In this document: one piece after another, positions 5,647-5,653 of the stretch | Position numbering within the stretch: the first letter of the stretch is position 1 | Layout: each line of letters starts with the position of its first letter | Assembly: GCA_946410535.1 (NCBI GenBank) | Contig: CAMKAR010000154.1 | Location: 1 to 5,653, forward strand | Length of the DNA stretch: 5,653 nucleotides | Source: an uncultured Bacteroidales bacterium | GTDB taxonomy: Bacteria > Bacteroidota > Bacteroidia > Bacteroidales > F082 | Direction: 5' to 3' | Made by a program: the position numbers and the translations under genes | The notes under the pieces: generated by a model | Seen by the model: only the letters and a program-made list of their open reading frames with translations | Told to the model about the DNA's origin: nothing | The model's database searches: none

Positions 5647-5653
5647 CAGGCAG

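Overview
The window comes from a member of the Bacteroidota, most likely an anaerobic Bacteroidales (Bacteroides/Prevotella-like or an uncultured relative). Four things point there: a Na+-NQR subunit A, a b558-family single-subunit membrane anchor with five helices for succinate dehydrogenase/fumarate reductase, genes that start without an obvious Shine-Dalgarno, and a sequence at the right edge that fits the Bacteroidota -7 promoter element TAnnTTTG. The species cannot be told from this sequence.

Layout, all on the + strand: the last 25 codons of an unrecognised gene (1-78); a strong hairpin followed by a T run (96-127); nqrA (140-1747); a 113-bp spacer; sdhC (1861-2667); a 143-bp spacer filled by two facing arrays of 7-bp repeats (2667-2793); sdhA (2811-4781); a 53-bp spacer containing a 29-bp repeat (4790-4818); sdhB (4835-5593); and 60 bp that hold a candidate promoter for a gene beyond the window. 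No stretch over 300 bp lacks a gene.

The genes describe anaerobic or microaerobic quinone-linked energy metabolism. Na+-NQR oxidises NADH, reduces menaquinone and pumps Na+. The SdhCAB complex can oxidise menaquinol with fumarate as acceptor (or run in reverse), giving the succinate typical of this group. nqrA lies next to sdhCAB with no nqrB between or after it, whereas nqrABCDEF is usually contiguous, so the arrangement is unusual but functionally sensible.

The most notable signal is not a gene. Short palindromic, intergenic-type repeats have apparently entered conserved reading frames without breaking them: twice in nqrA (residues about 97-122 and 207-272) and once in sdhA (residues about 499-513). 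One repeat, 29 bp long and identical in both copies, lies inside nqrA and again in the leader of sdhB, in both places followed by CAACTG-type sequence. This recalls the in-frame palindromic elements of Rickettsia, here in core respiratory genes of a Bacteroidota. The claim rests on repeat structure seen directly, plus family lengths and conserved blocks recalled from knowledge; no alignment was run.
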